A stretch of DNA of 64,000 nt from Methylophaga lonarensis MPL (GTDB lineage: Bacteria > Pseudomonadota > Gammaproteobacteria > Nitrosococcales > Methylophagaceae). This document shows, one piece after another, positions 54,643-62,126 of the stretch. A program made the translations under genes and the position numbers. Below the pieces are notes generated by a model, which was not told the origin of the DNA, searched no databases, and was given only the letters and a program-made list of their open reading frames with translations. The stretch spans positions 16,807-80,806 of the forward strand of contig NZ_APHR01000010.1 of NCBI RefSeq assembly GCF_000349205.1. Direction: 5' to 3'. How positions within the stretch are numbered: position 1 is the stretch's first letter; each line of letters begins with the position of its first letter.

Positions 54643-55151
54643 TATATACCCTGTTTTAATACTGTGTTTATATACCCATTAAGTTTGCTAGGGCTCTGCG
54701 ATTGAAGTGATGAAAGTTGTTCGATAAACAGTTTGACTTTTCGGAAGTAGCCACTCTCTAACTTGCTTGCAATAGATCTTCCGGCATCTGTCAGGTCAAA
54801 CAAGAAGCCTTCTGAGTTGGAATACTCAGACGACAAGTATTTCTTAGATGAAAGTATTTTGATCATGGTCAAAAGTCGATCTCGATCAAAAAGCTCGTCG
54901 ACATTTACAGAAAGTGTTTCCACCGTGTAATAGTCGACATCATCAATGGCGATTTGACGCTTGTTTGCCAACATTAGAACTTTATTCAAGAAGGCTGGCT
55001 TAGTGACGAGGAAGTAGAACGACTGTATCTTGTCAATAGTTAGTACTTTCTTGTTTCTGGAGGTTTGTGCAAGGCTCCCGAGTATCAAGAGAAGTATGCC
55101 TAAGTTATAGTGCAGCTCGCGTTCTGGCTGGATATATGGAAGTTTATTCAC
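54642..55151 (-). CDS. Middle component of an ABC three-component type system
   Basis: 169 residues, no signal peptide. Helical protein with a winged-helix-like pattern (LTIDKIQSFYFLVTKPAFLNKVLML ... RLLTMIKILSSKKYLSSEYSNSEGFLFDLTDAG), matching the small MC proteins placed between ATPase and effector in ABC-3C loci. I assign it by position, size and pattern. It overlaps the effector by 8 bases and the ATPase by one, so all three are translated as one operon. Confidence 0.7.
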   Translation of the reverse strand: MNKLPYIQPERELHYNLGILLLILGSLAQTSRNKKVLTIDKIQSFYFLVTKPAFLNKVLMLANKRQIAIDDVDYYTVETLSVNVDELFDRDRLLTMIKILSSKKYLSSEYSNSEGFLFDLTDAGRSIASKLESGYFRKVKLFIEQLSSLQSQSPSKLNGYINTVLKQGI

Positions 55152-56376
55152 TTTTACCCTCCGCCAAGAGGTGTCTCAGTGAATCTATTGTCCCGTCTTT
55201 TATCCACCAAATATTTTCATCTTTTGAATTAGCGAGTTGGTGGAGCATTCCCTGCTTGTGGATGGCGTTTATAAACAGAATAAACGTGTCTAAAAATTTC
55301 TTATCTTGTTTGATGATTGTTTCATGTACATCCGCTAACAGTAATCCAGAATTTGGGATGCCATCATGAATATACTTTGTGTAGCTGTTCTGATAGACCT
55401 TGCGTATTTTTGCATATAATTCAGCTAGCCGCTTTTTATCCGAAGAGCTACTAAATATTTTCCTTATATACTCTGCATTCAAAAATGCCTCCTTGGCCTC
55501 TCTTATTGTTGTTTTGTGTATATCAGCAGAGATTAATTTTAAGACAAACAGTTCATCGTCAAAGTCCGTTTCATCTTCAAGCTGTTTGAGTTCGAACGTT
55601 GATATGCCGGGATCATTCTTTTCAAAATCTAAGATTATTTGTTTGACAGCCATGACTATCGTGCTGTCGGGGTTCTCAGGTTTCGTAATGCTGGTGTGAT
55701 CTTCATCTACTGATATTGCATCAGATTTTTCTTTATCTATCGGGACGGCACTTGTTTTTTTGACAACCGAATCATGCACACCGTAAAAATACTTTGTTGC
55801 TGGCCTTAAGCTGGTTTTTAGCCATTCATCATTTATCTTGTGAATAAAATCATTGAGTGGTGAAAGTCCCTCTATCTGAAGGTTGTCACTTATCAACTTT
55901 CCGAAAGTTGCCGCTTCTGCTCCTTGGTGGGGGACAGCCAAAGAAATAAAAAGCTTAATCTTTGATGGTGTCTTCTCTTCAATATCTTTTGTAATAGCAC
56001 TTTTGGTTACCAATCCACCCATACTATGAGCAACAACGATAATATTGTCGTATGTTTGTAGTTTGAATCGGATTTCAGTTCTAAGTAAGTTTCCGATTTC
56101 CTCAATGCTTATATTGTTGGCTAGTTTTCCGTGTGAAGTTCCGAACATACGCTTAACAAGCGTAGAAACCTTACCCGCCTTGGCGAAAAGGTTTAGTAAC
56201 TTGGTAAAGTATGAAAAGTGGGCTATGTCATAATTTTCTGATATTTCTAAATCATCGGAAAATAACTCAGGGAAGGAGCGTGCCTCTCCATTCTGCCAGG
56301 TTGCCTCTCCTCCGCAAAATCCATGAACAAATAGGATTAGGTTCTTTTTATTTTGCTGAGAAATGAATTCAATCAT
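55144..56376 (-). CDS. Effector of the ABC-3C type system: alpha/beta hydrolase with C-terminal helical domain
   Basis: 410 residues. The N-terminal alpha/beta-hydrolase (about 1-255) begins KNLILFVHGFCGGEATWQ (oxyanion region) and has the nucleophile Ser118 in VVAHSMGGLV; Asp202 (GVHDSVV) and His227 (DEDHTSI) complete a plausible triad. DUF676/lipase-like folds share this layout. The C-terminus (about 260-410) is a separate helical domain without a known motif, in the position of the CTD domains that link ABC-3C effectors to the ATPase. First gene of the operon, starting near the AT-rich promoter region that faces radC. The substrate (lipid, ester or peptide) is unknown. Confidence 0.82.
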   Translation of the reverse strand: MIEFISQQNKKNLILFVHGFCGGEATWQNGEARSFPELFSDDLEISENYDIAHFSYFTKLLNLFAKAGKVSTLVKRMFGTSHGKLANNISIEEIGNLLRTEIRFKLQTYDNIIVVAHSMGGLVTKSAITKDIEEKTPSKIKLFISLAVPHQGAEAATFGKLISDNLQIEGLSPLNDFIHKINDEWLKTSLRPATKYFYGVHDSVVKKTSAVPIDKEKSDAISVDEDHTSITKPENPDSTIVMAVKQIILDFEKNDPGISTFELKQLEDETDFDDELFVLKLISADIHKTTIREAKEAFLNAEYIRKIFSSSSDKKRLAELYAKIRKVYQNSYTKYIHDGIPNSGLLLADVHETIIKQDKKFLDTFILFINAIHKQGMLHQLANSKDENIWWIKDGTIDSLRHLLAEGKSE

Positions 56377-56460
56377 TTGGCTTTCCCTTTATATGAACCA
56401 CTAACATCTTTTCCCCTTACTCCCTGCCTAAACCTGCAGTGAAATGTAACAGTCTGTTAA

Positions 56461-56477
56461 TGAGGTCTGCGACCTCA
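56461..56477. promoter_or_regulatory. Palindrome, candidate operator near the ABC-3C promoter
   Basis: TGAGGTC-TGC-GACCTCA, perfect 7-bp arms and a 3-base spacer, 85 bases upstream of the hydrolase ATG on the minus strand. It is flanked by AT-rich near-repeats (ATAATTATT). Either an operator or a small hairpin in the leader. Confidence 0.35.
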
Positions 56478-56589
56478 TAATAATTATTAACGTGAATGGA
56501 TCATAATTATTTTTCATAAATAATCACCTTCACAACCTGCTGATTATAAATATAATTTTCACGCATCAAGATTATCTTGCTGAAAAATT

Positions 56590-56602
56590 GTGAATCATTC
56601 AC
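56590..56602. promoter_or_regulatory. Short palindrome, candidate regulator site
   Basis: GTGAAT-C-ATTCAC, perfect 6-bp arms. The sequence TTCACG/CGTGAA recurs nearby (about 56491 and 56558), so a regulator with this half site might act on the hydrolase operon or on radC. Confidence 0.3.
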
Positions 56603-56762
56603 GATTAATTTCTTTTGCTCTTCACCAGCCCCTACTAAAGCACTGACGATGAAAAACACCTTAAACCTGTGGTGGTGAATCGGCAAGTTGTTCCTTTGCA
56701 TTGTTTTTCCGTGTGTCAGCGGCTAAATTTGTCTTGTGTTTCACTAATCGCAAGGAGCGATG

Positions 56763-57437
56763 ATGGCTATCAGGGATTGGCCGGCCAGTGAGCGGCCGCG
56801 TGAGAAGTTATTGCAGTTGGGGCCGCAGGCTTTGTCGGATGCCGAGTTGTTGGCAATTTTTCTTCGCACCGGTGTCACTGGAATGTCGGCGGTGGATTTG
56901 GCCCGACGTTTGTTATCCGAATTTGGCAGTTTGCGTGCTTTGCTGGAAGCGGATGTAAACAGCTTTTGCCAGCATCATGGATTGGGCACGGCCAAGTTTG
57001 TGCAGTTGCAGGCGGTGCTGGAAATGGGCCGTCGGCATTTGGAGTCGACCTTGATGCGTGGTGATGCCTTTACCGATGCCGCCAGCACCCGACAGTATCT
57101 GCAACGCCAATTACGGCATCATCCCCATGAGGTATTTGCCTGTTTATTTCTCGATAACCGGCACCGGATGATCAGCTTTGAGCCGATGTTTCGCGGCACC
57201 ATTGATGGTGCCAGCGTGTATCCGCGTGAGGTGGTCAAGCTGGCTTTGAAACTCAATGCAGCGGCGGTGATTTTTGCCCATAACCACCCTTCTGGCGTGG
57301 CTGAACCGAGTCAGGCGGATATTCAGATCACTCAGCGGTTACGCAGTGCCCTGGAGCTGGTCGATATTCGGGTGTTGGATCATATTATCGTCGGTGACCA
57401 GCACAGCCACTCCCTGGCTGAGCATGGTCAGTTGTGA
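56763..57437 (+). CDS. radC: RadC family JAB/MPN-domain protein
   Basis: 224 residues from ATG 56763, the second of two tandem ATGs; it has the better spacing from AAGGAG. N-terminal helix-hairpin-helix-like region ([13 protein letters not shown]) and C-terminal JAB domain with the metal motif HNHPSG and the following Asp (AEPSQADI), preceded by [14 protein letters not shown]. The old DNA-repair role is disputed. RadC is often found with mobile elements and defence islands; here it is beside the ABC-3C operon. Convergent with the cytochrome b gene, 11 bases apart. Confidence 0.94.
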   Translation: MAIRDWPASERPREKLLQLGPQALSDAELLAIFLRTGVTGMSAVDLARRLLSEFGSLRALLEADVNSFCQHHGLGTAKFVQLQAVLEMGRRHLESTLMRGDAFTDAASTRQYLQRQLRHHPHEVFACLFLDNRHRMISFEPMFRGTIDGASVYPREVVKLALKLNAAAVIFAHNHPSGVAEPSQADIQITQRLRSALELVDIRVLDHIIVGDQHSHSLAEHGQL

Positions 57438-57448
57438 TCCAGCGCTGC

Positions 57449-58201
57449 TCAGTCGGCATCAAATGGTTTTTTGGGCAAGTATTTATGGCCTGTGATCATC
57501 GCGGAAGTCAGTCCGGTGCGTTCGCGCTTTTCGGCCACTACGACAGCAGCAATGTGTACCACGATTGACAGCATCAACAGGTAAAACAAGTAGGTGTGCA
57601 GGCTACGGTACGGTGTGCGAAATTCACGCATTTCGTCCCAACCTTGCTGGCTAATGCCGGTGCTGCGATCGCCGGGTTTGATCAATGCCATGGATTCCGG
57701 GCTTTCGGCAATCCAGGTTTTCATCTGGTTGCCGAATGGCGGCATAAACAAGTCAGTACTTCCAAGTACCAGCCCGGTACCGCCTTGCCCCAGCATTAAA
57801 ATCAGCATTGCCATGACACTCCAGCGTCCCAGCGGATTATGCCCAAGGAAATAAACTTGTTCGCCGGATTTTTTGGCTTCGAGATAGGCCTTCCACTGCG
57901 CTTTATAGGCTTTGCCAAATGGCAAAATCGCCAGCCAGCGCGCATAACGATTGCCAACAAATGCCCAGAGCAAACGAATCAGCAGGTTAATGACAAAAAC
58001 ATAGCCTACCCAGATATGGAAAGCTTTGAGCAAAACTTTGTGTTCACGGGAAATACCCAGCTCCGAACTGAACATCATCACTATTCCTGACGCAATCATC
58101 GCCAATAAGCTGATAACGGCTATCCAGTGAAATAAACGAACGGGCAAGTCCCACACTTTGTAGGCAACGAAGGTCTGCTGCTGAGGGTTTGATGCTGTCA
58201 T
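57449..58201 (-). CDS. Cytochrome b561-type membrane protein
   Basis: 250 residues with four to five membrane helices. Paired histidines typical of a di-heme b561/hydrogenase b-type cytochrome occur in LPVRLFHWIAVISLLAMIASG, LKAFHIWVGYVFVIN and YRSLHTYLFYLLMLSIVVHI. It passes electrons between membrane quinones and a soluble or periplasmic partner; the partner is not visible. Clear start at 58201 and 117 bases from the hemerythrin-like gene. Confidence 0.88.
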   Translation of the reverse strand: MTASNPQQQTFVAYKVWDLPVRLFHWIAVISLLAMIASGIVMMFSSELGISREHKVLLKAFHIWVGYVFVINLLIRLLWAFVGNRYARWLAILPFGKAYKAQWKAYLEAKKSGEQVYFLGHNPLGRWSVMAMLILMLGQGGTGLVLGSTDLFMPPFGNQMKTWIAESPESMALIKPGDRSTGISQQGWDEMREFRTPYRSLHTYLFYLLMLSIVVHIAAVVVAEKRERTGLTSAMITGHKYLPKKPFDAD

Positions 58202-58318
58202 GAGGCTTCCTTAACAATCGTGAACAACCCAAATGGTGACTGGTTTTTAAGCTGATTGTTTATCAGTCTCGAACAAAAAGGAAAAATTCCCAATATCAAT
58301 ACCGCTTATTTCCCAGGC

Positions 58319-58747
58319 TCAAACCTGACAATATTCGCCGGTCCAATGCCGGAAATAAGGATTGATTCGCTCGTGCAGTTCCAGATGTGATTGCCACCAA
58401 CGCTTGAGAAACAGCAATACCTCCTGTGGCTGCTCATCACGAATGGCATGCTGGCATATCAGGTCGAATTCTTGCAGAGAATCCAGCGCGAGTTTTTTGT
58501 ACTCTTCACTAAGCGGCGATTCGACAGCCAACAAAATGCCGCCTTCCGTTTTAAAGTGAAAATCCAGAAACCGGCGTAACAGATCGATGGTTGGTCCCAG
58601 AGAATCCAGCGCGGTGCCCTGCTGAATGAAGAAGTGCAAGGAATTGATAATCGACACAATGCCTCGATGCTGCTCATCAAGGATCGGCTGATCGTGTTTG
58701 TAGTCTGAATTCCAGACCAGGTAAAGCGGGGGTGAGACGATTTCCAT
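58319..58747 (-). CDS. Bacteriohemerythrin-like protein
   Basis: 142 residues. The four-helix hemerythrin pattern is seen: a Trp near the N-terminus (LVWNSDYKHDQPILDEQHRGIVSI), His in DEQH, H-x3-E in FHFKTEGGIL, His in CQHAIR, and HLELHERI at the end, giving histidines and carboxylates for a di-iron site that binds oxygen. Some ligands are only approximate to the consensus, so oxygen binding is not proved. It lies next to a b-type cytochrome gene, same strand. Confidence 0.8.
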   Translation of the reverse strand: MEIVSPPLYLVWNSDYKHDQPILDEQHRGIVSIINSLHFFIQQGTALDSLGPTIDLLRRFLDFHFKTEGGILLAVESPLSEEYKKLALDSLQEFDLICQHAIRDEQPQEVLLFLKRWWQSHLELHERINPYFRHWTGEYCQV

Positions 58748-58767
58748 GTTCGACTCCTGCTTGTCAG

Positions 58768-59601
58768 TTAAACCGCTATAGGCGCCTTAATATGTGGCTG
58801 CGCCTGATAATCGACAATCTCGAAATCATCAAATTGATAATCAAAAATCGACTCTGGTTTACGTTTAATCAGTAATTTTGGCAACGGGCCGGGCGTGCGG
58901 GTCAACTGCTCTTTCACCTGCTCAAAATGATTACTGTAAATATGCGCGTCACCAATACTGAGCACGATTTCACCGACACCTAAATCACATTGCTGGGCCA
59001 GCATGTGCGTTAAAAACGCCAGCGATGCGGTATTGTAGGGGTTGCCCAAAAACAGATCATTGGAACGAATGTATAAAGATGCACTGAGCTTGCCGTTAGC
59101 CACGTAGAACTGATACAGCACATGACACGGGGGCAAGGCCATTTTGCCTTGTGCGGCGTTTTCCCAGGGTTTTTTACGCTCATCTGGCAACAAGGCAACA
59201 TTCCAGCCGTTGATGATATGGCGACGACTGTCCGGGTTGTTTTTTAAGCCTTCGACCAAGGCGGCGATCTGATCAAATTCTTGACCATCTTCACCTTTCC
59301 AGCGACGCCACTGTGCGCCATAAACCGGACCAAGCTCACCGGATTCTGTGGCCCACTCATCCCAAATCGATACGCCGTTTTCTTTCAGGTAGCGAATATT
59401 GGTATCGCCGGTCAAAAACCAGAGTAATTCATGCAAAATGCTGCGAATGTGCAGCTTTTTGGTGGTTAATAACGGGAAACCTTCCGCCAGATCGTAACGT
59501 AATTGTCGGCCAAAAACGGAGCGTGTGCCGGTGCCTGTGCGGTCTTGTTTATCGACCCCGTTGTCCATGACATCTTTGAGTAAATCGAGATAAGCGCGCA
59601 T
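58768..59601 (-). CDS. thyA: Thymidylate synthase
   Basis: 277 residues, slightly longer than E. coli ThyA (264). The nucleophile Cys is in [12 protein letters not shown], with the substrate regions [28 protein letters not shown] and the dUMP/folate region [17 protein letters not shown]. It methylates dUMP to dTMP using methylenetetrahydrofolate. Uses RSNDLFLG where many homologs have RSCDVFLG, a neutral-looking variation. 69 bases separate it from the regulator gene on the same strand. Confidence 0.96.
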   Translation of the reverse strand: MRAYLDLLKDVMDNGVDKQDRTGTGTRSVFGRQLRYDLAEGFPLLTTKKLHIRSILHELLWFLTGDTNIRYLKENGVSIWDEWATESGELGPVYGAQWRRWKGEDGQEFDQIAALVEGLKNNPDSRRHIINGWNVALLPDERKKPWENAAQGKMALPPCHVLYQFYVANGKLSASLYIRSNDLFLGNPYNTASLAFLTHMLAQQCDLGVGEIVLSIGDAHIYSNHFEQVKEQLTRTPGPLPKLLIKRKPESIFDYQFDDFEIVDYQAQPHIKAPIAV

Positions 59602-59670
59602 CGCGGGTTCCTGCTGATTTCAATGCTGGCACTTTACCATATCACCGGCATAATTCCGTGAAGCTGCTGC

Positions 59671-60609
59671 TTATTTTGTCAGGTCGTATTTCTGCATGCG
59701 ATACAGCAAGGTATCGCGGCTGATGCCCAATAAACGCGCTGCTTTGGAACGATTGCCTGCGGCCATTTCCAGCGCCTGTTCAATCAAGTCCAGCTCGACT
59801 TCGGCCAGATCAATGCCCGAGGCAGGTAATTTGAATTCATGTTTTTTCTTGGCGTAATCCGGCTGCATATCAACCGGCAAATCGGCAGGCATTAACTGAA
59901 TGCCCGGCTGCAAAATTGCGTATCGCTGACACAGGTTCATCAGCTCGCGTACATTACCCGGCCAGTCATATTGTTGCAGACAGTTCAACGCAGCCGTTGA
60001 TACACGCACCACGGCATTTTTACCGGAGAATGCCTTGAGGTAATGTCGCAGCAGAATTTCGATATCTTCTGTCCGTTCGCGTAGTGGTGGCAGACTGACC
60101 AGCAAGACCTGCAAGCGGTAATAGAGATCCGCCCGGAACCGGCCTGCCTTGACCTCTTCCGGCAAATTGGCACTACTGGCAGCAATGATTCGAACATTTA
60201 CCGTATGCAGGCGATGGCTGCCTTGCAACTGACATTCCCCTGCCTCCAGAAATCTCAGCACTTTTGCCTGAATGGATGGCGGCAAGGCATCCACTTCATC
60301 CAGAAACACGGTTGCCCCTTCGGCTGCCAGCAATCGCCCTGCCTGTACAACTTCACCATCGGCATCACAGGCACCAAACAAATCAACTTCGGCATCATGA
60401 ATGGGCAAGGCAGCACAATTGATCGTTATCAAAGGCTGGTCACGTCGATGACTATGGGCATGAATCGCCTGCGCCACCAATTCCTTGCCGGTGCCGGTTT
60501 CGCCCTCAATCAATACACTGGCATCGCTGAGCGCAATCATCGGAATGGTGCGAATCAGATGCGCAATTTGAGGTGATTGTCCGAGTATCTCAGTCATGGG
60601 CACAGGCAT
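59671..60609 (-). CDS. Fis-type enhancer-binding-like regulator lacking the GAFTGA motif
   Basis: 312 residues. A central AAA+ domain without an N-terminal sensor: Walker A GETGTGKELVA, Walker B GATVFLDEVDAL, arginine region GRFRADLYYRL and sensor RERTEDI. The C-terminus is a Fis helix-turn-helix (AGNRSKAARLLGISRDTLLYRMQKY). The GAFTGA loop used to contact sigma-54 is absent: LFGACDADGEVVQAGRLL stands in its place. It may therefore regulate without sigma-54. ATG 60609 overlaps the upstream safE-like stop (TGATG), so the two are coupled. Confidence 0.88.
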   Translation of the reverse strand: MPVPMTEILGQSPQIAHLIRTIPMIALSDASVLIEGETGTGKELVAQAIHAHSHRRDQPLITINCAALPIHDAEVDLFGACDADGEVVQAGRLLAAEGATVFLDEVDALPPSIQAKVLRFLEAGECQLQGSHRLHTVNVRIIAASSANLPEEVKAGRFRADLYYRLQVLLVSLPPLRERTEDIEILLRHYLKAFSGKNAVVRVSTAALNCLQQYDWPGNVRELMNLCQRYAILQPGIQLMPADLPVDMQPDYAKKKHEFKLPASGIDLAEVELDLIEQALEMAAGNRSKAARLLGISRDTLLYRMQKYDLTK

Positions 60610-61391
60610 CAGTGATGATGGTGGTGGTGATTTTCATGATCGCCATTGTCAGGCTCCACTGCGTTGGATGACTCAGTGGTCACCTCATTCGTCTCATGAT
60701 GATGATACTCATGTGAGTGCTGATGCGGCCAGAACAGCATCAACAACGCCATCAACACAATCGAAAGCCCAGCAATACGCCGAAATAAGGGTTTGCGAGC
60801 AAAGCCAGACAACACCCCGGCAAACATGCCAACACCAAACACAGCCGGCATGGTGCCAAGCCCGAATGCCAGCATCACGCTGGCAGCATACAAAGGATCA
60901 CCGGTCGTCGCGGCGACAACCAATCCGGCATACACCAAACCACAAGGCAGCCAGCCCCACACCGCGCCCAGAAAAAAAGCCTGTTTCAATGAGCGAACAG
61001 GCAGCAGTTTTTGCCCAATCGGTTGCAGCAAACGCCATACCGGCGTGCCGATGCGTTCGATATGCGCAAACCGGGGAAACCAGCCTGCCAGATACAACCC
61101 CATTGCAATCATGAACAGACCGCCCAGGTATTGCAGCACCACCAGCCCATTAATTTCTGCCAGCGGTGAAGCCAGCAAGCCAACAATAAGGCCAGCCAGT
61201 GTGTAACTGAGAATCCTGCCGACATTGTAGTTAAAGACAAACGGCAGCATTTTTGCGGGACGCTCGCGAATCTCAGTTGGCAGCGTCAAACTGAGGGCGC
61301 CGATAATCGAGCCACACATCGCGACACAATGCGAGGCGCTAAACAGGCCGAGCAGAAATGCGGTGACTATTGATGTAGTGAGAGCGTCCAT
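60609..61391 (-). CDS. TauE/SafE-like membrane protein with histidine-rich C-terminus
   Basis: 260 residues with about six membrane helices. The HCVAMCGS motif in the first helix region (ASHCVAMCGSIIGAL) is characteristic of the DsbD-related SafE/heavy-metal branch, with WLPCGLVYAGL as a second motif. The C-terminus has H/E-rich stretches (HQHSHEYHHHETNE and DHENHHHHHH), likely to bind a metal such as copper or nickel. Similar proteins occur near cytochrome oxidase assembly genes. Coupled to the regulator gene by TGATG. Confidence 0.88.
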   Translation of the reverse strand: MDALTTSIVTAFLLGLFSASHCVAMCGSIIGALSLTLPTEIRERPAKMLPFVFNYNVGRILSYTLAGLIVGLLASPLAEINGLVVLQYLGGLFMIAMGLYLAGWFPRFAHIERIGTPVWRLLQPIGQKLLPVRSLKQAFFLGAVWGWLPCGLVYAGLVVAATTGDPLYAASVMLAFGLGTMPAVFGVGMFAGVLSGFARKPLFRRIAGLSIVLMALLMLFWPHQHSHEYHHHETNEVTTESSNAVEPDNGDHENHHHHHH

Positions 61392-61585
61392 GGTTAATCC
61401 GAAAAATTCACTGCCAGCACTTTACCACTCTACCTTAACGACAAACAGGTGATTTGCCACGCTGACTACCGCAAAAGACCTATTTAGCTTGTGGATTTTA
61501 AGCGTAATCTTGAATTATGGGTTGGTAACAATCGAATCAAGCACGATGTTAACCGACCTGGTAACCGATAAGAGGACAACATAGT

Positions 61586-61978
61586 ATGAAAAAACTGATG
61601 ATTGCACCGATGCTTTTACTGATGGTGGGATTTTCACCCAGCACCATTGCTGAAGAGGCGCCCTATACTGTGACCAATGGCAATGAGGTTGATGAGCAGA
61701 CTTTTAATGGTTTTCGCTTACATCGTAACTTCTGTGCACGCTGCCACGGCACTTTCAGTGAAGGTATGGTGGGACCCAATCTGGCTGAAAGCCTGAACCG
61801 CATCACCAAAGACGAATTTGTCGAAACAGTCACCAATGGCAAAATGGGCCAAATCGGCATGATGCCAGCTTGGAGTCATGTGCCTCAGGTCATGGAAGGA
61901 ATGGATGAAATTTATGCCTACCTGAGAGCACGGGCTGACGGTGCGCTGGGTGAAGTCAGACCTGTACGAGCCAAGTAA
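61586..61978 (+). CDS. Periplasmic class I cytochrome c
   Basis: 130 residues. Signal peptide MKKLMIAPMLLLMVGFSPSTIA precedes the heme motif CARCHG (RNFCARCHGTFSEG) and a distal ligand Met probably in MMPAWSHV. Short size and one heme fit a soluble electron carrier. I cannot say which oxidase or dehydrogenase it serves. SD AGGA lies before ATG; a strong terminator follows. It is upstream of a TonB-dependent receptor but with separate transcription. Confidence 0.9.
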   Translation: MKKLMIAPMLLLMVGFSPSTIAEEAPYTVTNGNEVDEQTFNGFRLHRNFCARCHGTFSEGMVGPNLAESLNRITKDEFVETVTNGKMGQIGMMPAWSHVPQVMEGMDEIYAYLRARADGALGEVRPVRAK

Positions 61979-61987
61979 GGCGGTGAT

Positions 61988-62020
61988 GCCCCCTGAGTGT
62001 GTGACTCGGGGGGCGTTTTT
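61988..62020 (+). terminator. Rho-independent terminator after the cytochrome c gene
   Basis: GCCCCCTGAG / CTCGGGGGGC with a short loop and then TTTTT. It begins 10 bases past the stop codon. The stem is GC-rich with one slight mismatch, and the U tract follows directly. Confidence 0.88.
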
Positions 62021-62126
62021 AATACTCACAATAAAATTGCGGCATTTGCCACACCCTTAGTGTAAATCACACAAAAATCAATATTACCTTTTTCTTAAAC
62101 TCCTCTTAAAACAACGAGGAGTCATC

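Larger units (their letters stand above)
56377..56762. other. AT-rich divergent region between ABC-3C operon and radC, with palindromes
   Basis: 386 bases without a gene. It should contain the promoters of the hydrolase operon (minus) and of radC (plus). Two clear palindromes occur (56461-56477 and 56590-56602), and AT-rich repeats of ATAATTATT surround the first. The radC SD (AAGGAG) is at its right end. Confidence 0.6.
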
